Shown in pieces: positions 8,239 to 17,373 of a stretch of DNA of 64,000 bases (its first letter is position 1; every line of letters starts with the position of its first letter). Under the pieces are notes generated by a model that did not search any database, was not told where the DNA came from, and was given only the letters and a program-made list of their open reading frames with translations. The DNA lies in NCBI RefSeq assembly GCF_900110245.1, contig NZ_FOCZ01000006.1, positions 125,004 to 189,003 on the forward strand, written 5' to 3'. This DNA comes from Niastella yeongjuensis (lineage in GTDB: Bacteria > Bacteroidota > Bacteroidia > Chitinophagales > Chitinophagaceae). Position numbers and translations under genes: made by a program.

Positions 8239-9603
8239 TTATGAAACCATTATTTCTCCTTTGTTGGCCTCCCTTATCTTCTTCCTGGTATAATTATGTT
8301 TCAGTTCTTCAATACTTTTTTGCCAGTCATCACCATACGCACCGGTCATTTTCGCAGACACTTCCGCTGCAAGACTGTCTTCCTCCCGCTGTTGTAGCTG
8401 CACATAATCATAAGCCATAAATGGATACTCCGAAGCCTGTATTTCTTCCTCCGTTAAACGATTGGTGAGTTGTAAGGCCTTTTTCGCTGCCTGTAGTTTT
8501 TCTTCGCGCCAGCCTTTGTAATCGGCAAATACCCAGGCTTTATAATAAGCAGAAACGGCCTGGGTGGTAAATTCAAATCCTACAGCTTCATCACCGGCTT
8601 TCATAAACCACTCCAGCGCTTCTTTTCTTTCTTTCTGGATCTGGCAATCGGCCCCTTTGTAAGTATAATATTGCAACAGCAGGGGTTTTAGTGATTCATT
8701 GCCACCGGCAATTTCCTGTTTACACAAACGGATGCCGGTATCCAGCAGGGTATTGATCATTTCATGGTCTTTAAAATTGAACAACATGCCGGCATAAGTG
8801 ATGTAGGCTGTAGCGAGTAAACTTTTATCTCCGGTCTTTTTGCCGCTTTCAATAGCTTTTGCTCCCCATTCATTAAGCAGGGATTTGTTCTTTTTGTTGG
8901 TGGCCTCGCCCATTTCAAACATACATTTTCTAAAAAATGCATAGGGGTCAGTGGCCGCGCCTGCCGTAGCAATTTGCCTGATGGCGTCCTGCATCCGCAG
9001 ATCGTGTTTCAACGTTACCGAATGATCGGAATAGTTTTCAAACACCTCGCCCCAAAAGTTTTCCTGCACATGATCAAATACCAGCAGTTGTATGCCCGGG
9101 TGTTTGGGTTGTTCCATCCACCGTTGCATCCAAAGCAGGAATTGCTGCGGGCTGCTCATTTGTTTGGGCAATAATCCAAGCACAAACAACGCATCCGGTT
9201 GTCCGCTAAAGTCTCTGTAAGATTGGATCATTGCAGGCAACAACTGGTCACAGGCAGCATAGTCGTTTTCGGTTACGGCCTTTCTGAAGGGTGTAACATC
9301 CCAAACACCTTTACCAGCTTTTGCCAGCAGCTGTTGATTTTGATCGTCGTCATATTCATGCAACCAGTTTTGTAAGAGGGCATGACTGTAAGTATTTGCC
9401 TGGTTGGAATGGGTATAAAAGAATACAAACAGGTTGTCGATTTTTCCGTATGGGGAAGCTTCCAGCCGGCAAAACCCTTCGTACATACGATGTTCTTCCG
9501 GTTTCAGCATCCAGCGGATAAGCTGGTGATGAGGCTGGACGTTCTTTTTCCAAACCTGCACCATCTCGTCTATTCTGACAGTAATTGGGTTATGTTCATT
9601 CAT
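8239..9603 (-). CDS. TPR-like helical-repeat protein of the T6SS effector module
   Basis: A 454-residue cytoplasmic protein. The N-terminal 200 residues are mixed alpha/beta with many aromatic residues (HRMYEGFCRLEASPYG, IDNLFVFFYTH). From about residue 230 onward it is a run of helix pairs resembling tetratricopeptide repeats (AKAIESGKKTGDKSLLATAY, YYTYKGADCQIQKERKEALE). It starts 48 bases after vgrG ends and precedes the small helical protein and the RHS effector. In established T6SS loci this slot is used for effector adaptors. The TPR part would suit protein binding. No named family is recognised and the role is an inference. Confidence 0.6.
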   Translation of the reverse strand: MNEHNPITVRIDEMVQVWKKNVQPHHQLIRWMLKPEEHRMYEGFCRLEASPYGKIDNLFVFFYTHSNQANTYSHALLQNWLHEYDDDQNQQLLAKAGKGVWDVTPFRKAVTENDYAACDQLLPAMIQSYRDFSGQPDALFVLGLLPKQMSSPQQFLLWMQRWMEQPKHPGIQLLVFDHVQENFWGEVFENYSDHSVTLKHDLRMQDAIRQIATAGAATDPYAFFRKCMFEMGEATNKKNKSLLNEWGAKAIESGKKTGDKSLLATAYITYAGMLFNFKDHEMINTLLDTGIRLCKQEIAGGNESLKPLLLQYYTYKGADCQIQKERKEALEWFMKAGDEAVGFEFTTQAVSAYYKAWVFADYKGWREEKLQAAKKALQLTNRLTEEEIQASEYPFMAYDYVQLQQREEDSLAAEVSAKMTGAYGDDWQKSIEELKHNYTRKKIREANKGEIMVS

Positions 9604-9651
9604 AGTTAAGGTCGCTTAGTTTTCAGAGTCATATCATGTGAAAAGCCTTTA

Positions 9652-11472
9652 TCAGCAATTCAGCTTCACCTGTCCGCCGGCAATGGAGGTAGTCACTGCG
9701 CCATTGGCTTCTATTGTGCCTTCTGAATCCAGCGCCAGTTTTCTTCCGCCATACACTTCTACCTGCTTCTTGCCACCAATGGAGACTTTATTTTCGGAAC
9801 CTACATTCACTTCTTTTGCAGACATCACATTGTTTTCATTTTTGCCGAACAGCGTTGACGTTTCAGATAATTGTCCATCGAACTTCTTAGAGGTCATGGT
9901 TATTTCATCTTCCGCCACCATGGTAATCTTTTTGGTCTTTAATGTGATCTCGTCGGTAGCATCGATCAAAACCGTTTTATTGGATTTAACCGTTATATTG
10001 CCGGCCCCGTCGATAAGCATACTGTTGCCGTCTTTATCTTCCACAAACACACTGCCGTCTTTGTCGTTCATAATTACTTTATTGCCGCTGCGGGTTTGCA
10101 GGGCTTTTACATCATTGGCGCTGTTGCTGTAGGTATTGCTGGCTTTGCCATGGTACACAGTGCCGATGATATATGGTTTTATTGGGCTGTCGCCTTCAAA
10201 ACCTACAATAACTTCTTCGCCTACTTCGGGAATAAAGAACATACCCTTGCCACCGCCGCCATGCGGACTGGTAACGCGGATCCAGGGTGTTTTTTCCGTC
10301 CCATTCATCCAATGGAATTTAACACGTACCCGTCCCAATCCTTTAGGATCGTGGTTATCGGTTACCATGGCGCTTTGTGTTTCGGAATGCGGCATGGAGC
10401 CTGCTTTCACCGGTGGTAATTTTATAGTAGAAGGAACTGCGGTAAAGTCGTTGTTGTAATTCCCTTGTCCGTCGAAATAATGGCTAATGGAAAGAACGGT
10501 GTATTCACCATAACTTTCGCCTGCCATGTTATAAAGATTGTTTCCCTGTATATTTATGTTGCCCCCAATTTTAACACCCGGATGTGCACTGCTGCCTGAG
10601 AAGCGAACCGTATTACTGCTTTGCATGGCCATGCGGATATTGATGGCATCATCCAGTTGTTTTTTATTACTCACAAACTGGTTGTTCCACACTTTGGGCT
10701 GGGTGGCGTATACGTTGTTACTTGCCTGAAATACATGACGGCCCAGATCATTAAGACCGGCTTTGCTTTCAATGCTTTGCGGTGTGCTGGTATATACATC
10801 GTGATTCAGGTAATCGTAAGCCATCATTTGGCTGTTGGCAGGTTGTACCTGTAACGCCATACTAAACCGGCTGATATTGCTGCCAAATGTCAGGGCAGTT
10901 GCTTCTGACGCTTTAGGCGCGCCTATTTGTAACTGGTTGCCATCGTAGTACAACCATTCGCCATAACTGGAGCAAAGAAAATTGAGGAACTGCCAGGCAG
11001 TTTGTTTGTATTGCACAGTATAGGCCAGTGTTTCAGGATACGATGGGGAAACCTGCGCCTGCAGTAAATCTTGCGGAAAATGTTTCAGTACATCCTGTGC
11101 AATGTTCTTGATCGCTTTTTTCTCCCAGCTTTTGCAGTGCGGGCCGTTGTCAAGTACAATGGTGGGACTGGTTCCGGAGATGATAATGTTACCGGTGTGA
11201 CCGCTGAACCGGTCGGCTTCTACCTGCATTACGATGCCCCTGAATTGTAAGCCGCTTCCGGTTGTGGGGGTGCTGAAAGATGCCTGTAAAACACCTCCTA
11301 TCAGGTTACGGGAGGATTGCAGCATACCGCCTTCCAATCCTTCCAGCGATTCTGCGGGACATACCAGGCGGAAGTAATGGTGATCGAAAATATTTTGGGT
11401 TAGCTGAAAAGAGGTAATTTGTTTAATAGGAGTACCGGCAATGGTTATATTGCTACTAATTAGTTGGGCCAT
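9652..11472 (-). CDS. vgrG: T6SS spike protein VgrG (TssI)
   Basis: A 606-residue VgrG. The first 340 residues correspond to the gp27/gp44-like hub domain (start MAQLISSNITIAGTPIKQIT). At about residue 370 the gp5-type OB fold is seen (DNHDPKGLGRVRVKFHWM, then TSPHGGGGKGMFFIPEVGEE). The C-terminal part, about 460-606, is a repetitive beta-helix needle (for example SVFVEDKDGNSMLID and repeated KI/TxxAxDEITxxxKK units). No extra effector domain is fused. It forms the puncturing tip on Hcp and would be capped by the PAAR-like head of the RHS protein encoded three genes downstream. Confidence 0.95.
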   Translation of the reverse strand: MAQLISSNITIAGTPIKQITSFQLTQNIFDHHYFRLVCPAESLEGLEGGMLQSSRNLIGGVLQASFSTPTTGSGLQFRGIVMQVEADRFSGHTGNIIISGTSPTIVLDNGPHCKSWEKKAIKNIAQDVLKHFPQDLLQAQVSPSYPETLAYTVQYKQTAWQFLNFLCSSYGEWLYYDGNQLQIGAPKASEATALTFGSNISRFSMALQVQPANSQMMAYDYLNHDVYTSTPQSIESKAGLNDLGRHVFQASNNVYATQPKVWNNQFVSNKKQLDDAINIRMAMQSSNTVRFSGSSAHPGVKIGGNINIQGNNLYNMAGESYGEYTVLSISHYFDGQGNYNNDFTAVPSTIKLPPVKAGSMPHSETQSAMVTDNHDPKGLGRVRVKFHWMNGTEKTPWIRVTSPHGGGGKGMFFIPEVGEEVIVGFEGDSPIKPYIIGTVYHGKASNTYSNSANDVKALQTRSGNKVIMNDKDGSVFVEDKDGNSMLIDGAGNITVKSNKTVLIDATDEITLKTKKITMVAEDEITMTSKKFDGQLSETSTLFGKNENNVMSAKEVNVGSENKVSIGGKKQVEVYGGRKLALDSEGTIEANGAVTTSIAGGQVKLNC

Positions 11473-11529
11473 AAAAAATGTTATGTCGTTTATGGTTATT
11501 GATTCCGTAAATGGTCGGTTAGTCGGGAA

Positions 11530-11919
11530 TTACTGCGGCCAGTTGTTTTTGAATTTTGATTCATTCAGTTTTACTTCTTTGGCACTGAGCGTTATTTGCA
11601 CCCGCATCGGACTGTCACTGTTGTGATCATAGGTTTCGTAATAATCAACACAGTGTGCATCGTTGAACTGCAGGCTTTTTAGTTTACTCATGTTATCGCG
11701 ACGATAAAAAGTAATTGTACCGCTTTTTGTTTGGGTTGGACTTATCATCCAGTCGAACAAAGCAGTTTCACCATTGCTTTCTACGACCAGCGTAACAGCG
11801 CCGCCTTGTGGAATGGCAGTTGGTTTGCCGGTACCGTCGGTTGCCTGCGTAAAACGGTAAGCACAATGCAGGATGTTCATCTCTTCGCCATCCAACTTTA
11901 GTTTTGCTATAAATGACAT
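11530..11919 (-). CDS. tssD: Hcp tube protein, second copy (TssD)
   Basis: A 129-residue Bacteroidota-type Hcp (start MSFIAKLKLDGEEMNILHCA, end LSAKEVKLNESKF). It is clearly paralogous to the copy at 12036-12422: both open MSF-AKLK, share DxTGxP near residue 30, and end in an LSAK motif followed by a charged tail. Hcp hexamers stack to form the inner tube propelled by sheath contraction. This copy lies 57 bases before vgrG. A hairpin separates it from the first hcp, so transcription into vgrG and the effector may be at a lower level. Confidence 0.92.
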   Translation of the reverse strand: MSFIAKLKLDGEEMNILHCAYRFTQATDGTGKPTAIPQGGAVTLVVESNGETALFDWMISPTQTKSGTITFYRRDNMSKLKSLQFNDAHCVDYYETYDHNSDSPMRVQITLSAKEVKLNESKFKNNWPQ

Positions 11920-11970
11920 GGAATAATGATTAGTGTTTTAGGATGATCACATGGTGTTTATTAAAAGGAG

Positions 11971-12003
11971 CCATTCACCCCGATTGCTCCGGAATGAATG
12001 GCG
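11971..12003 (-). terminator. Hairpin between the two hcp genes, terminator-like
   Basis: An 8-bp stem (GCCATTCA at 11971-11978 with TGAATGGC at 11996-12003). On the minus strand it is followed by TCCTTTTAATAAA, a modest U-rich run. It lies 33 bases after the first hcp stop and could give partial termination and a stable hcp message. Confidence 0.55.
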
Positions 12004-12035
12004 GACCCTTTACTCACTACTGATGATACTTTTGA

Positions 12036-12422
12036 TTATACCCACTCATTTTCATGTTTACCGCTGCCCAGTTCAATTGATTTGGCGCTCAGCGTGAAGC
12101 TTTCAGTTAATGGGCTGGTGTCTGCCCCGTCGAAGTTTTCGCGGTACTCAACCAGGTATGCTTCACCGAATTTCAATTCTTTCAGCGTAGCGTTGTCATC
12201 GCGTTTGATGAAAACGATAGAGCCATCTTTACGCTCGAAGTTGTTTGTCATCCACTCCAGGAAAGTGGTGTCGCCAGTAGACTCTATTGTCAGCTGGATC
12301 TTGCCGCCACGGGTGATAGATGAAGGACGACCAGTTGCATCTGTCTCCTGTTTCAATTGATAGTTACATGCCAGGACATTAACTTCCTTGCCAGCCACTT
12401 TAAGTTTTGCCTTAAATGACAT
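12036..12422 (-). CDS. tssD: Hcp tube protein, first copy (TssD)
   Basis: A 128-residue Hcp of the Bacteroidota type (MSFKAKLKVAGKEVNVLACN at the start, FTLSAKSIELGSGKHENEWV at the end). The frame is open a further 87 bases upstream, but the ATG at 12420-12422 is chosen because it aligns exactly with the start of the second copy and the upstream residues look non-coding. It is flanked by hairpins at 12488-12509 and 11971-12003, and by a 248-bp gap from tssC. This arrangement suggests a separately abundant hcp transcript, as expected for the most abundant T6SS tube subunit. Confidence 0.93.
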   Translation of the reverse strand: MSFKAKLKVAGKEVNVLACNYQLKQETDATGRPSSITRGGKIQLTIESTGDTTFLEWMTNNFERKDGSIVFIKRDDNATLKELKFGEAYLVEYRENFDGADTSPLTESFTLSAKSIELGSGKHENEWV

Positions 12423-12487
12423 AATTAATGGTTTTGAATGATTAAAAAATAATGGTATATAGACCAATTTATAAAAAACGATCCCTG

Positions 12488-12509
12488 TTGGCCCACTTAA
12501 GCGGGCCAA
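12488..12509 (-). terminator. Intergenic hairpin between tssC and hcp
   Basis: A perfect 7-bp stem TTGGCCC/GGGCCAA around the palindrome CTTAAG, 65 bases upstream of the hcp start. There is no U-tract on the minus strand, so an RNA-processing or stability hairpin is as likely as a terminator. Confidence 0.4.
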
Positions 12510-12670
12510 TAAATACTAACAGTTAATGTTGCCGGATCTTCTGGTGTTATACAATGGAGCAAAAGACTCCTGTCAGCGTTATGGGTTAATAACACTGTTG
12601 ACGAATACTACAGTTAGGTTGCCGTTTGGGGATGGTGTAGATATGGATTTTAGATGGCAAGCATGAGCGT

Positions 12671-14053
12671 CTATTTATCCTGCTCGTATTTAGAAGACCA
12701 ATCCACTTCAGAATCGTCTCCTTTTTGCCCTTCCAACTTGATCATGAAAGTTTTTGCGGGGAAATACGGTTTCAGATGAATGTCGAGGTAAATGCGGTCT
12801 TTTTGATTTGGATCCTGTTCAAACCGCTTGATAGTAAAGTTTTCAATCAATTTATTGGGTCCGGTAATACCGTCGAGGAACTTCACGATCTGGCCGTTCA
12901 GTTCTTTACGGGTGCTTGCATTGAAGTTCTCAAAAGCGCGACGGTTTAAAAAGTCCATCATCACTTTGGTTACATAATCAAATACCCGCACCACTGAATA
13001 TGTCTGTAAACCCAGGTTGTCGCCATTGAATAATGTTTTGGCAGAGAAGGCCATCACCTTGCCATATTCTTTTACCATTGGGATCAACCCCAATTTTTCC
13101 AGACTGGCAATTTCGCTTTTCTTCAGGTCGAACCGAACGCCATCTACTTCATTGATGCCACCAAATTTTTTACCGGCTGTAACCTGCGACATCAGGGTGT
13201 TGTAGATCTTTCCGGCGAGTGCGCTCGATGGTGGTATCAGCAGGTCTTCTTCTTCGCCAATTTCTGCAAAACGACCGCGGCCAACCAGCCAGTTACAAGC
13301 CATGATCACGTTGGAACGATAAGGATCGCCACCAGTAAGGTTAGCGGCTTCAAACAATTCCATTACATCGTCTGGTGAATCCAGGTCTTCAAAATCGGTC
13401 ACCAGCATCACCTTGTTTTCGTAAGCGATCTTTGCCCATTTCTCTACCACTTTGTTGCTGCCAAGGTAACCGGGCAGTATGAGTAAGCTATAATTGTTGC
13501 GCAGATCGAGGCGGTCGTAGTTATCGGTCAGTTCATTATGGATGGCATCGATGAAACGCGTATTGTCCAGATCTCTTACCTGATCCGGGTCAGCATTGAT
13601 CACCGATACATTTTTTACTTTGAGGCTTTCTGTATTCTTGAAGAAAAGGGCTACAGAGCGATATGATCTTTCGAGCTGCCCGGTTTCTTTTACGGCTTCT
13701 TTCAGGTTCTTTCTCAGCACCTGACCCGCAATTTCTGAGCGCTCGTTACAGGTTTGGATCATCTCTGCAGGCTCATCGGAAGTTTGCAGTATATCCAGCC
13801 ACAGCTTCAGCGTTTTTTTAAGCGCAGTACGTTCGTCTTTTTTGCTGTTCTCTTCGAGGAAGATCTTTTTCCTTGCTTTTCTTTCGGGATTGATATTTTG
13901 TACAGCGTCTATAGCTGACTCCAACAAATCGAAACCGCCGAATTTAGCAAGCCCCTGCACACTGTTTTCCAGTTGTTCAACCGGTTGGAGTGCCAGCGAT
14001 TTTTCTTCTTTAAGCGCCGTTTGCTGGGCGGGTTTAATGGATTCAGAACTCAT
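12671..14053 (-). CDS. tssC: T6SS contractile sheath large subunit TssC
   Basis: A 460-residue TssC/VipB (the DUF5458-type form found in Bacteroidota). Residues 165-215 contain the sheath-core pattern FIDAIHNELTDNYDRLDLRN and LLILPGYLG. The middle has the conserved SNVIMACNWLVGRGRF segment, and the C-terminus has the strand IYLDIHLKPYFPAKTFMIKL used in the sheath handshake. It lies 43 bases after tssB, the standard pairing. Together TssB and TssC form the sheath whose contraction drives the Hcp tube. Length is normal for the family. Confidence 0.95.
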   Translation of the reverse strand: MSSESIKPAQQTALKEEKSLALQPVEQLENSVQGLAKFGGFDLLESAIDAVQNINPERKARKKIFLEENSKKDERTALKKTLKLWLDILQTSDEPAEMIQTCNERSEIAGQVLRKNLKEAVKETGQLERSYRSVALFFKNTESLKVKNVSVINADPDQVRDLDNTRFIDAIHNELTDNYDRLDLRNNYSLLILPGYLGSNKVVEKWAKIAYENKVMLVTDFEDLDSPDDVMELFEAANLTGGDPYRSNVIMACNWLVGRGRFAEIGEEEDLLIPPSSALAGKIYNTLMSQVTAGKKFGGINEVDGVRFDLKKSEIASLEKLGLIPMVKEYGKVMAFSAKTLFNGDNLGLQTYSVVRVFDYVTKVMMDFLNRRAFENFNASTRKELNGQIVKFLDGITGPNKLIENFTIKRFEQDPNQKDRIYLDIHLKPYFPAKTFMIKLEGQKGDDSEVDWSSKYEQDK

Positions 14054-14096
14054 GGTTACAAATTAATGGTAAAGGAAAAATTAAATAGTATGGATG

Positions 14097-14549
14097 TTAC
14101 CTGGCTGAGTCAAGTTCCTGTATAAGTGACTGCAAAGCTTTTATAATGTGCTCTTTTGTTTCCGGATTGGCGAGTGCCTGTTTCAGCAGCTTATTGGTCT
14201 TCAACTGCTTTATTATTTTCTGGTATTGCAATTGCTGCATGTTCACATCCCCCAGGTACTCACTTTGGGCAATAATGCCTTTGGCGCCAAAATCTGACAG
14301 CCCTTTAAAGTGAAGTGTTTCCCGGCGCATGCCGCCGTCTTCTGTTTCAAAGGTCATATCAACTTTGGGTTTGAAGTGTTCAAACACCTCGTCGATACTT
14401 GTTAAGCCTTCTGTGATAACAGGTTTAACTGGTGGGTCATGTGTGAGTTTTTCGGCCAGTAATACCCGGTTTTGTGGGATGTCTGCAAAGGCTTCGAAGG
14501 CATCTTGTTTTACTTCCGTGCCGCCAATTCCGTATGGCTCAATGCTCAT
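14097..14549 (-). CDS. tssB: T6SS contractile sheath small subunit TssB
   Basis: A 150-residue TssB/VipA. It starts MSIEPYGIGGTEVKQDAFEA and includes the DMTFETED/LHFKGLSDF region where the family has its beta hairpin. A helical C-terminus (LQYQKIIKQLKTNKLLKQAL) follows. It is the first gene of the tssBC-hcp-vgrG half of the cluster, after a 326-bp gap from clpV, so an internal promoter is likely there, although no exact TAnnTTTG box was found. Partner of TssC at 12671-14053. Confidence 0.93.
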   Translation of the reverse strand: MSIEPYGIGGTEVKQDAFEAFADIPQNRVLLAEKLTHDPPVKPVITEGLTSIDEVFEHFKPKVDMTFETEDGGMRRETLHFKGLSDFGAKGIIAQSEYLGDVNMQQLQYQKIIKQLKTNKLLKQALANPETKEHIIKALQSLIQELDSAR

Positions 14550-14875
14550 GATAGATATTTTAGGTTTTCAGATTAAGACCCGCTTTCAGCGATGATTAGT
14601 CGAATTAATTTACGAACAAAGTGGTTTGACGGATTGGATATCAGAAGAAAAAGTCCCGAGTCGATTTTACAAATTTCATTCCTAAATATTAATACGCCAG
14701 CACTAATTGTCAAAAATCCCCAGTAACCACATCGTAAAAATACTCAGCGAACTTGTTTTTAATCTGCCCTTAATATGGACTATTAAATTTACATATTTCC
14801 GTTAGTCAATCGGACAATTCATATAGAATTAATGTTGCACCGTGACTAACTCTGACATTTACATGTCTGTTATAG
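14550..14875. other. Non-coding gap between tssB and clpV
   Basis: This AT-rich stretch holds no credible ORF. It separates the upstream operon ending in clpV from tssB, and probably contains the promoter of tssBC-hcp-vgrG. I looked for the TTG-N19-21-TAnnTTTG pattern on the minus strand and found only one-mismatch versions (for example around 14617). Confidence 0.5.
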
Positions 14876-17362
14876 TTATAACACATGAGTCGCGCTATTC
14901 CATAAGAAATTACCATTTTCATCTGCATCTAATTTTAATAACGAAGTACCGCCCGCTCCTGCTTCACCACTTATGATCTTTCGCGACAGAGGCCGGCGCA
15001 GGTTATTACGAACAACACCTGCCAATGGCCGCGCCCCATATTGGGGTGCAAACCCTAACGCTGCTAATTGTTTTTTAGCCGCATCGGTTAGTTGTAAGGT
15101 TATACCTTGTTTTTCGAGTGAATCGTATAACCCCTTCAATTGAATGTTAAGAATGCGTTCAACCATTTCACTGGTCATCGGTGCAAACGGGCAGATCTCC
15201 GTTAACCGGCCTAAGAACTCGGGCCGGAAATAATTGCTCATGATCTCCATTAACCGGGTACCTGAAGGCACCTCTTTTTTGTTGAATGAGTCCACCACAT
15301 ACTGGCTGCCGATGTTGGAAGTAAAAATGATAAGCGCATTGGAGAAATCTCCCTCCTTCCCCAACTTATCGTGCAGCTTGCCTTCATCCATGATCTGTAA
15401 AAAAATATCAAAGACCGATTGGTGCGCCTTTTCAATTTCATCGAACAACACTACCGAATAGGGTTGCTGCCTGATCTTGTTAATAAGCAATCCGCCTTCT
15501 TCATAACCCACATATCCCGGCGGTGCTCCTATTAATAAGGCGGCGCTGTGTTCTTCTTTAAACTCCGACATATCGAACCGGATCATCGAGCTTTCATCCT
15601 GGAACAGGAAATCGGCCAGTGCTTTGGCTAATTCTGTTTTACCCGTACCCGTTGGCCCCAGGAAAAAGAAGGAACCTATTGGCTGACCAGCTTTACCCAA
15701 ACCGGCTCTTGACTCCAGAATGGCTTCACTGACAGAGCGAATGGCATGGTCCTGCCCTACTACCCGTTGCTTCAGGATCTCTTCCATTTTCAACAGCCGC
15801 TCTTTTTCCTGCGCCTGCACTTTCCCTATGGGAATACCTGTTTTATGCGCTACTATAGCAGCTACGTCTGATTGATTAAGCATCAACCGCTCATCGGTTG
15901 CCATTTGAGACAACGCCACGTAAGCGTGGTTTAAATAGTTTATAATTTCACCGGCATCTTTCATTTGTATTGGATCAGTTTCAGCTTCAACCGCGGCCCA
16001 TAAAATAGGACTGATCTTATTGCGCAATTGACTATAATGCCATTTCCAGTCATCGATAGTAACTGAGTCTTTTTGCATAGCATCAAACACCAACTTCATG
16101 TCTGCCACTACCTGTTTGCCAGTATCCCTTACCAGGCGAAGCGCTGCCATGGCGTGATCGGCCAGGTCTATAGCCGCATCGGGCAACCGGCGGTCTTTTA
16201 CATAACGTTTCGCCAGCCGGATGGCATCCTGCAGGGTGTCATCTTCTATTGATATCGCATGGTGTTTGCTGTAATGCGGCATAATCGTTTGCATCATGCG
16301 AAAGGTAGTGGCCACGTCGGGTTCTTCTACCTGTATTACATCAAAGCGCCGGGCAAATGCTTCATCCTTTTCAATGTGCTTTCGGTATTCCTCCAAGGTG
16401 GTAGCTCCTATAACGGTGAGCTCACCACGGGCCAGTTCTGGCTTTAATAAATTGGCAGCGCCGGCCATAGCACCCTGTTTATCCATCAGTACGTGCATTT
16501 CGTCGATAAACAGGATGGCTTTGTCAAATTGTTTTACTTCCTGAATAATGTTCTTCAACCGCTCTTCTACTTCTCCCTTGTACGAGGCGCCGGCGGCGAG
16601 GGCGCCATTGTCCAGTTCAAATACCTGGGCATGCTCCAGGAAACGCGGCACTTTCTTTTCTTCAATAGCCAGCGTAAATCCGTCTACCAATGCCGATTTA
16701 CCAACACCGGGTTCGCCAATGATCAGCACATTTGGTTTCGACCGGCGGCCCAGTATTTCGGCCATCGCCCTGATCTCTTTATCGCGACCGGTAATCGGAT
16801 CGATCCTTCCGGCTTTGGCACGTTCGTTTTTATGGGTGCAATATTTTAACAGCGCCTGGTGATTGGCAGGCTTTGCAGTGCCATTGGTATTACCAATACC
16901 TGTTATTTTATTAAGGGTGTTATCGGCAATGGATTGCAGCAACAACTCCTGCCGTTGTATGGGGAATGTTTTTAACTGTTCATAACTGAACCCAACACCT
17001 GGTGTGCTTAAGGCGGCCAGTACGTGCAGGTTTTCCAATTCGTCACTGCCTGTCATTACCCGTATGGTGTCGGCTTCTTCCATGACTGCTTTTACCGGTT
17101 CATCTGCGGTAAGGGTATCATCGAGGCGGGTTGCTTTGGGCAATGACTCCATACGTACCTCAGCCCACTCTTCCAGGTAATAAATGTCTTTATCCAGTTG
17201 TTTTAACAACGATTGCAGTCCGGCGTCTTTATGCAGCAATGCTTTTAGTAAATGTGGCGGGGCAATATGCGGGTGCATATTCTCCCGGGCAATAGCCTGG
17301 GCTATATGGTTCATTTTTTTGAATGAATCAGATATGGGGGTGCCTAATAGTGTTTCTGTCAT
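14876..17362 (-). CDS. clpV: T6SS sheath-recycling AAA+ ATPase ClpV (TssH)
   Basis: An 828-residue Clp-type double AAA+ ATPase. It has an N-terminal repeat domain (residues 1-150), a first AAA module with Walker A GEPGVGKSAL near residue 215 and Walker B AILFIDEMHVL, a middle region, and a second module with GPTGTGKTELAKAL near residue 569 and SVVLFDEIEKAH. The clamp segment RVVGQDHAIRSVSEAILESR precedes module two. Placement inside the T6SS cluster, 12 bases after the PKD gene, argues for ClpV rather than the general chaperone ClpB. The role is disassembly of contracted TssBC sheath for reuse. The coiled-coil M-domain appears shortened, as expected for ClpV-like enzymes. Confidence 0.92.
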   Translation of the reverse strand: MTETLLGTPISDSFKKMNHIAQAIARENMHPHIAPPHLLKALLHKDAGLQSLLKQLDKDIYYLEEWAEVRMESLPKATRLDDTLTADEPVKAVMEEADTIRVMTGSDELENLHVLAALSTPGVGFSYEQLKTFPIQRQELLLQSIADNTLNKITGIGNTNGTAKPANHQALLKYCTHKNERAKAGRIDPITGRDKEIRAMAEILGRRSKPNVLIIGEPGVGKSALVDGFTLAIEEKKVPRFLEHAQVFELDNGALAAGASYKGEVEERLKNIIQEVKQFDKAILFIDEMHVLMDKQGAMAGAANLLKPELARGELTVIGATTLEEYRKHIEKDEAFARRFDVIQVEEPDVATTFRMMQTIMPHYSKHHAISIEDDTLQDAIRLAKRYVKDRRLPDAAIDLADHAMAALRLVRDTGKQVVADMKLVFDAMQKDSVTIDDWKWHYSQLRNKISPILWAAVEAETDPIQMKDAGEIINYLNHAYVALSQMATDERLMLNQSDVAAIVAHKTGIPIGKVQAQEKERLLKMEEILKQRVVGQDHAIRSVSEAILESRAGLGKAGQPIGSFFFLGPTGTGKTELAKALADFLFQDESSMIRFDMSEFKEEHSAALLIGAPPGYVGYEEGGLLINKIRQQPYSVVLFDEIEKAHQSVFDIFLQIMDEGKLHDKLGKEGDFSNALIIFTSNIGSQYVVDSFNKKEVPSGTRLMEIMSNYFRPEFLGRLTEICPFAPMTSEMVERILNIQLKGLYDSLEKQGITLQLTDAAKKQLAALGFAPQYGARPLAGVVRNNLRRPLSRKIISGEAGAGGTSLLKLDADENGNFLWNSATHVL

Positions 17363-17373
17363 TGATTAATGGT

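Noticed and set aside
12423-12509. N-terminal extension of the first hcp
   Set aside because: The added residues are hydrophobic, not Hcp-like, and include the TTGGCCC hairpin. The second hcp begins at the equivalent of 12422.
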